DNA of 5,851 bases, taken from Gemmatimonadota bacterium. GTDB lineage: Bacteria; Gemmatimonadota; Gemmatimonadetes; Longimicrobiales; Longimicrobiaceae. This document shows, piece by piece, positions 1 to 5,545 of the stretch (the stretch's first letter is position 1; every line of letters begins with the position of its first letter). Location: contig JAFAYN010000204.1 in the NCBI GenBank assembly GCA_019240375.1, positions 1 to 5,851 of the forward strand, read 5' to 3'. Position numbers and translations under genes: made by a program. The notes under the pieces are model-generated. The model saw nothing but the letters and a program-made list of their open reading frames with translations. It ran no database searches and was not told the DNA's origin.

Positions 1-365
1 ACCAGGGTGGCGAAGCTTTCACGGATCTCCCCGCCCTCCACGCACACCGCCGCCACCTCGGTGACGCGGTGCCCGCCGCCCGGCGACCCGCCGGTGGTCT
101 CCACGTCCACCACCACGAACTTTTCGTCGCGGAGACGGCGGCGGGACGGAGCGGCCTTCCCCAGCGACCACACCCCGTCGGCCGAGACCGAGAAGCGGGG
201 GTCCATCCCCAGCAGCGCGAAGACCGCCGCGGCCGCCGCCCGCGGGTCGCCGGAGATCCCCAGCACCCGGGTGGCGAGCACGGCGGTGTGCAGCGGCTCG
301 TGCTCCAGCAGCCGCAGGGCGCGCTCGGTCAGCGATCCGCCCCGCTCGAAGGCGATCCCGCTCAC
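1..365 (-). CDS. DEDDh-family 3'-5' exonuclease with N-terminal winged-helix-like domain (3' end truncated by window)
   Basis: The first 121 codons of a gene that continues beyond position 1. Residues 83-91 read FVVVDVETT followed by Gly92. This is the ExoI motif of DnaQ-like DEDDh exonucleases (Pol III epsilon, RNase T and relatives), with D87 and E89 as the expected metal ligands; a matching strand-turn-strand (VTEVAAVCVEGGEI) follows. ExoII and ExoIII lie outside the window, so activity cannot be confirmed. Residues 11-68 form a separate unit: helices around LTERALRLLEHEP and a closing DPRFSVSADGVWSL, which resembles the wing of HARE-HTH/RpoE-delta-like winged helices. This assignment is by pattern only. 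The GTG start overlaps the arginine deiminase TGA (GTGA), and GAGGAGG sits 4 bases upstream (370-376), which fixes the start and implies translational coupling. It could be a stand-alone repair exonuclease or a Pol III epsilon-like protein. Confidence 0.8.
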   Translation of the reverse strand, partial: MSGIAFERGGSLTERALRLLEHEPLHTAVLATRVLGISGDPRAAAAAVFALLGMDPRFSVSADGVWSLGKAAPSRRRLRDEKFVVVDVETTGGSPGGGHRVTEVAAVCVEGGEIRESFATL

Positions 366-1624
366 CAGGCCTCCTCGCGCAGCACGGGGAGGGTCATGCA
401 GCGCCCGCCGCCCCCGCCACGCACCAGCTCCGCCCCCTCGAAGGCGATCACCGCCTTCGTGTCGTCGTGCAGGTCCACGTCGCCGGTGAGGAAGTCGAGC
501 GCGTTGACCACCCTGTATCCTGCTTCCTTCTCCATCTCCCGCATGGTCGCTTCGTTGCGCGTGTACCCCAGCACCACGCCGGGGCGGACCGCGACGAAGT
601 TGCACCCGCTGGACCACTGCTCGCGCTCCTGGGTGGTGGGGTGGTGCCCGCCGCAGCAGATCGGCTCCAGCGGGAGGTCCACCTTGCGGAGCGCGGCGAA
701 GGCGTCGGAGTGCTCGCGGACGCCCTTCCGGTCGGGGCGGTAGTACAGCACCGGGAGGCGCGCCGGCCCGAAGAAGTAGGGCGGGTACACCACGCAGTGC
801 TCCCGGTCCACCATGGTCAGGATCATGTCCAGGTGGATCGCCGGACTCTCGGCGGGGAGGACGACCACCAGCACGTGCTCGACCCCCGCGGTGTCGCGCA
901 GCCCGTCCACCAGCCCCTCGATCGCCGCCGGGGAAGAGCGCTCGGACAGCCCGACCATCGCCAGGTCGGGGCGGAGGATCAGGACGTCGCCCCCCTCGAT
1001 GGTGTAGTCGCTCCGGTGCTCCTCGGCGCCGTCGTAGATCATTCCCCGGTTGCCGAGGAGGGGGTGGTACGAGAAGAGCGCCTTCATCAGCAGCTCCTCG
1101 GTCCAGCGCACCGCGTACTTCATCGCCCCGATGATCACCCCCTCGTTCACCACCATCGCGGCGTCGCGGGTGAAGAACAGGTTGGGGAGCGGGGGGAGCT
1201 CGTACGACACCTTGTGGAGGAGCCTGGAGATCGGCCCCTGCGGCGACTCCTTCCCCTCGATGAACATCCGGATCAGCTCGGCCCCGGGGGTTTCCGCCAC
1301 CTCGCCGCCCAGCGGCTCGGACGAGGAGACCTCCATCACCCGCGTCATCAGGAAGCGCCGCACCTCCGGCTCGTCGATGATGTCGAGCAGGAGCTCGCGC
1401 ACCTCCAGCACCTCGGCGAAGCGCGACAGGATGGCGCGGAAGCGGTGGTGCTCGCGCCGCGCCTGCTCCACGTCGATGATGTCGTCGTAGAGGAACTGCT
1501 CACGGTTGGAGGGGGTGACCGCCAGCAGCTCCGATCCGGGGGTGTGGCAGATCACCCTGCGGAGCGTTCCGATCTCCGAAGTGACGCGAATCCGGCCCTG
1601 CGCGGGAGTAGTCCGGGTAACCAT
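362..1624 (-). CDS. arcA: Arginine deiminase
   Basis: 420 residues, the normal length for arginine deiminase (EC 3.5.3.6), which hydrolyses L-arginine to citrulline and ammonia in the cytoplasm. The five-bladed guanidino-modifying fold is recognisable throughout. SEIGTLRRVICHTPG (16-30) is the N-terminal strand. FTRD (151-154) supplies D154, IEGGD (209-213) supplies E210, and HLD (264-266) supplies H264 and D266. The Gly-rich run ending in GRCMT places the nucleophile at C409. These match the Cys/His/Glu/Asp/Asp set of characterised deiminases, so the enzyme should be active. DDIIDVEQARREHHRF (47-62) is also typical. The ATG at 1624 places SEIG close to the N terminus as in the family, but no Shine-Dalgarno precedes it; see the possible leaderless promoter. 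No ornithine carbamoyltransferase, carbamate kinase or antiporter gene is adjacent inside the window, so a full ADI catabolic operon is not shown here. Its stop overlaps the exonuclease start. Confidence 0.95.
   Translation of the reverse strand: MVTRTTPAQGRIRVTSEIGTLRRVICHTPGSELLAVTPSNREQFLYDDIIDVEQARREHHRFRAILSRFAEVLEVRELLLDIIDEPEVRRFLMTRVMEVSSSEPLGGEVAETPGAELIRMFIEGKESPQGPISRLLHKVSYELPPLPNLFFTRDAAMVVNEGVIIGAMKYAVRWTEELLMKALFSYHPLLGNRGMIYDGAEEHRSDYTIEGGDVLILRPDLAMVGLSERSSPAAIEGLVDGLRDTAGVEHVLVVVLPAESPAIHLDMILTMVDREHCVVYPPYFFGPARLPVLYYRPDRKGVREHSDAFAALRKVDLPLEPICCGGHHPTTQEREQWSSGCNFVAVRPGVVLGYTRNEATMREMEKEAGYRVVNALDFLTGDVDLHDDTKAVIAFEGAELVRGGGGGRCMTLPVLREEAW
370..376 (-). promoter_or_regulatory. 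Ribosome binding site of the exonuclease gene
   Basis: GAGGAGG on the minus strand, inside the last codons of the arginine deiminase gene and 4 bases before the GTG at 365. It decides the GTG start and shows that the downstream gene can recruit ribosomes itself, although its start overlaps the upstream stop. Confidence 0.65.
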
Positions 1625-1631
1625 GGGCGGG

Positions 1632-1661
1632 AAGATAGCGGCCCCCCGCGCCCCGGCGCAA
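1632..1661 (-). promoter_or_regulatory. Possible promoter giving leaderless arginine deiminase mRNA
   Basis: TATCTT (1632-1637) ends 7 bases before the ATG at 1624. Upstream, 18 bases away, is TTGCGC (1656-1661). A -10 box at this distance puts the transcription start at or next to the A of ATG, the geometry of leaderless genes, and fits the missing Shine-Dalgarno. The -35 match is only the TTG half and the context is very GC-rich, so chance is possible. Confidence 0.35.
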
Positions 1662-1665
1662 CCGA

Positions 1666-1789
1666 GGGAGCAGCCCCCTCCCCGAACCTCCCACGCAAGC
1701 GGGGGATAGGCTTAACTGCAAGACACCAAAACAATTACCCCTCGCCCAGAATTGGGAGAGGGGTGGCGCGAAGCGCCGGGGTGAGGGCC
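1666..1789. repeat. Repeat-like intergenic cassette with two imperfect hairpins
   Basis: This fills most of the gap between rex and the deiminase gene. One hairpin pairs 1689-1695 with 1700-1706 around a CAAG loop. The other pairs 1737-1748 with 1753-1764 around a GAAT loop. Each has a single A/G mismatch. A small perfect hairpin (GGCGC, GAA loop, GCGCC; 1765-1777) abuts the second. The outer edges, read inwards as GCCCTCACCCC (1778-1788, minus strand) and GCCCCCTCCCC (1674-1684, plus strand), look like loose inverted repeats. Between the hairpins is an AT-richer core (about 1708-1737) unlike the rest of the window. The look is that of REP-type or MITE-like extragenic palindromes in GC-rich genomes; copy number cannot be judged from one copy. 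Confidence 0.45.
1728..1764 (-). terminator. Probable intrinsic terminator of rex
   Basis: Read on the minus strand, 31 bases after the rex stop codon begins a 12-position stem with one mismatch and a 4-base loop (1764-1753 pairing with 1748-1737). It is followed at once by AATTGTTTT (1736-1728). A strong GC-rich stem plus a T-rich tail fits Rho-independent termination. The tail is interrupted by a G, so efficiency is uncertain. It would insulate the deiminase gene from rex transcription. Confidence 0.5.
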
Positions 1790-1794
1790 TGCCG

Positions 1795-2415
1795 TCAGCG
1801 GTTGATCAGGGCGAACGACAACCCTTCCAGCTCCACCGTCATGTCGACGTTGCGGAGGGCTACGCTGGAGGGGACGCGCAGGCGGATCGGGGCGAAGTTG
1901 AGGATGGCGCGGACGCCGGCCTTCACCACGCGGTCCACCACGCCCTGGGCGGCTTCGGCGGGGACGGCCACGATCACCATGTCGATCCCCTGCTCGCGGA
2001 GGGCGGCGTCCATCTCGCCGTCGTCCCGGACGGTGAGGTCGCCCCAGGCGGCGCCCACCTTGGTGGGGTCGGTGTCGAAGACGGCGCGGATGTGGAAGCC
2101 GCGGAGCTGGAAGTCGCGGTACGAGAAGAGGGCGGAGCCGATCTTCCCCGCCCCCACCAGCGCCACCTTCCAGCTCCGCGACAGCCCCAGGATCTCCTGG
2201 ATCTGGCGCAGGAGCTCGGGGACCGAGTACCCCAGCCCCCGCTTCCCGAACGACCCGAAAAAGGAAAGGTCCTTGCGGACCTGCGCGGAGGTGGTGCCGC
2301 CGCGCTGCGCCAGCTCGTCGCTGGAGATAGTGTCGAGGCCGCCGTCGGAGGCTTCCTGGAGGAAGCGGAGGTAGAGCGACAGCCTGCGTACGGTCGATTC
2401 GGAGATCTTCTTCAT
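1795..2415 (-). CDS. rex: Redox-sensing transcriptional repressor Rex
   Basis: 206 residues from the ATG at 2415, the usual Rex length. Rex is a homodimeric repressor that binds its operator when NADH/NAD+ is low and leaves it when NADH rises, controlling respiration and fermentation genes. Residues 1-75 are the winged helix: MKKISESTVRRLSLYLRFL at the N terminus and QVRKDLSFFGSFGKRGLGY (45-63), the near-invariant recognition-helix and wing region. The Rossmann domain follows, with GAGKIG (88-93) binding the dinucleotide and D114 at the end of the second strand. ILNFAPI (171-177) and the C-terminal VELEGLSF are also family signatures. An in-frame TTG at 2454 would add 13 residues; the ATG is preferred because family members start just before KISESTVRRL. 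No Shine-Dalgarno precedes either codon. A Rex operator covers its own promoter, so autoregulation is likely. The hairpin downstream probably ends the transcript. Confidence 0.96.
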   Translation of the reverse strand: MKKISESTVRRLSLYLRFLQEASDGGLDTISSDELAQRGGTTSAQVRKDLSFFGSFGKRGLGYSVPELLRQIQEILGLSRSWKVALVGAGKIGSALFSYRDFQLRGFHIRAVFDTDPTKVGAAWGDLTVRDDGEMDAALREQGIDMVIVAVPAEAAQGVVDRVVKAGVRAILNFAPIRLRVPSSVALRNVDMTVELEGLSFALINR

Positions 2416-2458
2416 GCGCTGCAAACCCACGGCACCACGAGAGCGGACGCGCAACAGC

Positions 2459-2476
2459 TTGTGAAAACATTCACAA
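2459..2476. promoter_or_regulatory. Rex operator (ROP site)
   Basis: Plus strand TTGTGAAAACATTCACAA: 7-base arms TTGTGAA and TTCACAA are exact inverted repeats around a 4-base spacer. This is the established Rex-binding consensus. It overlaps the end of the -10 box and the predicted transcription start of rex, so bound Rex should block initiation. Finding it beside a gene whose protein carries the conserved Rex recognition region makes negative autoregulation the straightforward reading. Confidence 0.9.
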
Positions 2477-2503
2477 AATAAATCGCGCCCCGGCCCGCGT
2501 CAA
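2475..2503 (-). promoter_or_regulatory. rex promoter, sigma70-like
   Basis: On the minus strand, TTGACG (2498-2503) lies 17 bases from TATTTT (2475-2480), close matches to the -35 and -10 consensus at ideal spacing. The predicted start is near 2468, giving a leader of about 50 bases to the ATG at 2415. The -10 box is partly inside the Rex operator. The -35 box is within 10 bases of the ksgA stop codon, so rex has its own promoter despite the short gap. Confidence 0.7.
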
Positions 2504-2512
2504 CGCTCTCCG

Positions 2513-3352
2513 CTACCCCTTCCGGCGGCTTTCCTCCAGCGCCCGCGCCAGCGCGACGAACTGCCCGGGCGAGAAGGTCTCCGGCCGGTCGCGCAGGTCC
2601 ACCCCCAGCCCGGCGCCCAGCGCCTCCACCGCCTCGGGAGCAAGGTGGTAGGCGTCGCGGAGGATGCGCTGGAACTGCTTGCGCCGCTGCCCGAAGGCGG
2701 CGCGGGTCAGCCGCCGCACCTCCGTCTCGTCCTCGGGGGTGATCCGGGGTGGGGCGTGCGGGACGATGCGGACCACCGTGGACTCCACGTCGGGAACGGG
2801 GCGGAAGGAGCCGCGCGCCACGTTCAGCACCCGCTCGGCGTCGGCGACCGTCTGCACCCCCACCGCCAGCGCCCCGTACGCCCGGCTCCCCGGCTCCGCC
2901 ACGATCCGGTCCGCCACCTCGCGCTGCACCATCAGCACGATCTCGCGCGGGCGGGGGCGGCGCTCCAGCAGCGAAAAGAGGATCGGCGTGGTGATGTTGT
3001 AGGGGATGTTCCCGATCACCCGCAGCGCCGCGGGATCGTCCGACACCCGCTCCAGCGGCACGTCCAGGATGTCCGCGTGCACCACCTCCACCGAGGGGTC
3101 CCCCGCGTACTGGGCCTTCAGGCGCGGGGCCAGGTCGTTGTCCAGCTCCACCAGCACCAGCCGGCGCACCGTCCCCGCCAGGTGCCGGGTCAGCGCCCCC
3201 TGCCCCGGCCCGATCTCCAGCACCTCGTCGGCGGGACCCGCCCCCAGCGATTCCACGATCGCACGCTGGACGCTGGCGTCCACCAGGAAGTTCTGCCCCA
3301 GCGAGCGCTTGGCGCGGTGCCGCTCCCCGTCCTCCCTTCGCGGCGCCCTCAT
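2513..3352 (-). CDS. rsmA: 16S rRNA (adenine1518-N6/adenine1519-N6)-dimethyltransferase
   Basis: 279 residues, also called KsgA. It transfers four methyl groups from S-adenosylmethionine to two adjacent adenines in the 3' terminal hairpin of 16S rRNA, a late 30S maturation checkpoint. Visible motifs in order are: GQNFL (19-23), the N-terminal signature; EIGPGQG (46-52), motif I of the SAM pocket; VELDND (68-73) with the ribose-binding acid E69; HADILD (92-97); GNIPYNI (114-120), the catalytic NIPY motif IV; MVQREVADRI (141-150); SFRPVPDVES (182-191); and FGQRRKQFQRIL (220-231) in the small C-terminal domain. All are intact, so the enzyme should work. The ATG at 3352 has GGAGG (3362-3366) 9 bases upstream. 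It follows the phosphatase gene after 90 bases and precedes rex by about 100 bases; no clear terminator lies at its 3' end. Confidence 0.96.
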   Translation of the reverse strand: MRAPRREDGERHRAKRSLGQNFLVDASVQRAIVESLGAGPADEVLEIGPGQGALTRHLAGTVRRLVLVELDNDLAPRLKAQYAGDPSVEVVHADILDVPLERVSDDPAALRVIGNIPYNITTPILFSLLERRPRPREIVLMVQREVADRIVAEPGSRAYGALAVGVQTVADAERVLNVARGSFRPVPDVESTVVRIVPHAPPRITPEDETEVRRLTRAAFGQRRKQFQRILRDAYHLAPEAVEALGAGLGVDLRDRPETFSPGQFVALARALEESRRKG

Positions 3353-3361
3353 ACGAAAAAC

Positions 3362-3366
3362 CCTCC
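3362..3366 (-). promoter_or_regulatory. Ribosome binding site of rsmA
   Basis: GGAGG within GGGGAGGG on the minus strand, 9 bases before the ATG at 3352, with a T-rich spacer. It supports this start over later in-frame ones. The 90-base gap upstream (3353-3442) otherwise shows no small gene and no convincing promoter or terminator. Confidence 0.65.
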
Positions 3367-3442
3367 CCGGGTCACGAGAAGGGCTGGTCCACGGGAAGCT
3401 GCGACGGTTCGGTGCATCGGTCGGGGGAGCACGGGAAGAGCG

Positions 3443-5014
3443 TCAGAATCGGACGAGAACCGCCGTGCGGTCGTCGGCCGGGGTGTCGCCTGGGCCTCCG
3501 TGCAGGCGGAACACGCGGTCGATCGCCTCGCGCGGGCTGCTCCCCCGCGCCCGGACCACCTCGTCCAGGATCATCCGCTCGCCCTCGATCTCCCCGGCCT
3601 CCAGCGCGTCGGAAAGGCCGTCGGTGAAGAGGAAGAGCATGTCCTCCCCCGCGGTCCAGGGCGCGCTCGCCTCGTGGTACGAGTCCAGGTCCACGATCCC
3701 CAGCGGCGGGTCGGTGGCGCGCAGCCGCTCGGCGGTGCCGTCACCGGTGACGCGGAAGGCGTGGCCGTGCCCGGCGTTGCCGTAGACGATGGTCCCCTCC
3801 GCGGGGGAGATCACCCCGTAGAAGAGGGTCAGGTACATCTCGGTGGTTTCCAGCTCGTCGATCAGCGTCCGGTGCACCCGGCGCAGCACCTCGGCGGGGG
3901 GGTCGCCCTCGCCGGCGTGGATCGCCACCGCGCTCATGGTCAGCGCCATGATCAGCGCCGCGCCGAAGCCGTGGCTCGACACGTCGCCGATCACCACCCC
4001 CAGGCGCCCGCCCGGGAGCCGGAACAGGTGGTAGAAGTCGCCGCCCACCGACTCGGCGGGGACGCAGCGCGCCGCCACCTGCGCGTAGCCGTCGAACTGC
4101 TCCACCGGGGGGAGGAGCTTGAGCTGGAGGTCGTGCGCCAGCTCCATCTCGCGCTCCAGCCGCTCCTGGCGCACGCTCTCGGCGATCAGCCGGTTGTTCT
4201 CCACCGCCGCCCCGATCTGGCTGGCGATGGCGGACAGGAGCTTGAGGTCCCCGGCCGAGAACGCATCGGAGGTCCCCCGCCCCACCAGGTTGATCACCCC
4301 GATGGTGCGCGTGTCCCCCTCCGGCGGGGTGTAGCTCATGGGGACGGACAGGAAGGAGCCGCGCTGCACCTGCGCCGGGTCGCACCCGGGACGGGGGTAC
4401 TCCTCGCCCGGCCCCAGGAGCACCGGGCGGCAGTCGCGGAACACCTGCGCCGTCACCGAGCAGGCGTCCCCCACCGCGATCGGGCCGCGGTGGCCGTCGC
4501 CGCCCACCACCGCCGCCAGGTTCAGCACGCTCCTCTCGGGGTCGTACACCCAGAGCGCGGCGCGGCGGGCGCCCAGGATCCCGATCACCTCCTCCAGGAT
4601 GGTCCCCGCTGCGCTTTCCAGCGAGATCACCGACCCCAGGATCTCGCTGATCGAGTACAGCAGCGTGATCTCCTCGTAGCGCTCGGCGATCTCGCGGCTG
4701 ATGGAGCGCACCTCCGCGTCGTGCCGGAGCACCCGCGCCAGCATGGCGGCGAGGAAGCGGGCGGTGGGGCGCGCTTCGTCGGCGGGGACGCCGATCACCT
4801 CCACCCGGTACGCCCCCCCCGCGCAGTCTTCCACCTCGGCGGCAGACGGGCCGGGGCCGTGCTCCTCCGGGTCGTCGGCGGGGCCGGCGGGCGTCCACCC
4901 CTCTTCCGTGCGCATCCAGACGCGCACCTCCCGGCCGGACTCGCGGCGGAAGTCGTCCAGGACCTCGCGGGCCACGGCGGGGAGTGCGACGGGGGAGCTG
5001 AGGCGGGGGCTCAT
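3443..5014 (-). CDS. GAF domain-containing PP2C-type serine phosphatase (RsbU/SpoIIE-like)
   Basis: 523 residues, no signal peptide or membrane segment, so cytoplasmic. Residues 1-95 are an unrecognised N-terminal region, and 96-125 are probably a helical linker. A GAF-type sensor covers about 126-275 (SISEILGSVISLESAAGTILEEV start; GVINLVGRGTSDAFSAGDLKLLSAIASQIGAAVEN end). A signalling helix (276-300, SVRQERLEREMELAHDLQ) leads into the SpoIIE/PP2C phosphatase. Its metal-binding and catalytic motifs are complete: GGDF (324-327, D326), GDVSSHG (343-349, D344), NAGH (413-416), FTDGLSDA (463-470, D465) and ADDRT (513-517). Family role: dephosphorylates a phospho-STAS antagonist, here most likely the product encoded two genes upstream. 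The GAF would tune activity to a ligand or partner that the sequence does not reveal. The ATG at 5014 is 7 bases after the kinase stop, without a Shine-Dalgarno, so translational coupling is likely. Confidence 0.93.
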   Translation of the reverse strand: MSPRLSSPVALPAVAREVLDDFRRESGREVRVWMRTEEGWTPAGPADDPEEHGPGPSAAEVEDCAGGAYRVEVIGVPADEARPTARFLAAMLARVLRHDAEVRSISREIAERYEEITLLYSISEILGSVISLESAAGTILEEVIGILGARRAALWVYDPERSVLNLAAVVGGDGHRGPIAVGDACSVTAQVFRDCRPVLLGPGEEYPRPGCDPAQVQRGSFLSVPMSYTPPEGDTRTIGVINLVGRGTSDAFSAGDLKLLSAIASQIGAAVENNRLIAESVRQERLEREMELAHDLQLKLLPPVEQFDGYAQVAARCVPAESVGGDFYHLFRLPGGRLGVVIGDVSSHGFGAALIMALTMSAVAIHAGEGDPPAEVLRRVHRTLIDELETTEMYLTLFYGVISPAEGTIVYGNAGHGHAFRVTGDGTAERLRATDPPLGIVDLDSYHEASAPWTAGEDMLFLFTDGLSDALEAGEIEGERMILDEVVRARGSSPREAIDRVFRLHGGPGDTPADDRTAVLVRF

Positions 5015-5021
5015 ACGGAGG

Positions 5022-5528
5022 TCAGGCGCTGGAGGCCCGGCGCGGGCCCTGCCGGTGGAGGACGAAGCGCACCTCGTTGCCGCGCTCGTTGTACTCCACC
5101 TCGTCCATCAGCTTGTACAGCAGAAAGATCCCACGCCCGCCCGAGCGCTCCAGGTTGTCCGGGTGGGTGGGATCGGGGACGGCCCGGTGATCGAAGCCGT
5201 TCCCCTGGTCGGTGATGCGGACGACGATCCGCGCGGAGCTCAGGTCGACCTCCACGCGGACCCGCTTTTCAGGGTCGCGCCGGTTCCCGTAGACGACCGC
5301 GTTGGCGAGCGCCTCGCACATCCCCACGCGGAAGTTGAGGTTCAGGCGCGAGCCGTCGAACGCCACCTCGCGGCAGCGGTTCACCAGGTAGGCGACCGCT
5401 CCCTCGATGACGCGCAGGTCGCTCGGGAGCTCCAGGACGAACGCCGTGGAGCCCTCCGCTTCCCGCCCGCCGCTCTCTTCCTGCTCGTGCGGTTGTCCCA
5501 ACGGATCTTCTCGGGGAACCAAGCGCAT
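5022..5528 (-). CDS. Anti-sigma-factor-type serine kinase (RsbW/SpoIIAB-like, HATPase_c_2)
   Basis: 168 residues of a single GHKL ATPase domain with a short polar N-terminal tail (about 1-27) that may not be conserved. The N box is GMCEALANAVVYGN (69-82), with E72 as the likely general base and N76 as the Mg ligand. The G1 box is DQGNGF (107-112) and the G2 box SGGRGIFLL (129-137). There is no phosphoacceptor-His domain, which separates it from two-component sensor kinases. In the RsbW/SpoIIAB family such proteins phosphorylate a Ser or Thr on a STAS antagonist and otherwise hold a sigma factor or other partner inactive. It sits 17 bases after the STAS gene and 7 bases before the phosphatase gene, the gene order of a partner-switching module. 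The ATG at 5528 has only a weak AGGG just before it; a later start near residue 27 cannot be excluded. Confidence 0.92.
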   Translation of the reverse strand: MRLVPREDPLGQPHEQEESGGREAEGSTAFVLELPSDLRVIEGAVAYLVNRCREVAFDGSRLNLNFRVGMCEALANAVVYGNRRDPEKRVRVEVDLSSARIVVRITDQGNGFDHRAVPDPTHPDNLERSGGRGIFLLYKLMDEVEYNERGNEVRFVLHRQGPRRASSA

Positions 5529-5545
5529 CCCTGGTACCGGACGTC

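Noticed and set aside
467..2374. A 635-codon open frame on the plus strand
   Set aside because: Antisense to arginine deiminase and rex, and it crosses the intergenic repeat. Composition is His/Arg/Val/Gln-rich with no recognisable motif.
1712..2470. A 252-codon minus-strand frame overlapping rex
   Set aside because: Out of frame with rex, Arg/Pro/Gly-rich; it also crosses the Rex operator and the terminator hairpin.
2481..2512. Terminator for rsmA in the short gap before rex
   Set aside because: Only weak CGCG pairing is possible, and the T-rich bases after it belong to the rex promoter and operator.
3361..3374. Short ACCC/GGGT stem followed by a T run before rsmA, as a terminator
   Set aside because: Only four base pairs, and the GGGGAGGG is better explained as the rsmA ribosome binding site.
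3741..4898. A 385-codon minus-strand frame inside the phosphatase gene
   Set aside because: Out-of-frame shadow made almost only of Gly, Arg, Pro and Ala; the other frame carries the PP2C motifs.
2645..5215. An 856-codon open frame on the plus strand
   Set aside because: It is antisense to rsmA, the phosphatase and part of the kinase gene, all of which have full conserved motifs. Its product is rich in His, Arg, Gln and Pro with no domain, as expected from the opposite strand of GC-rich codons.
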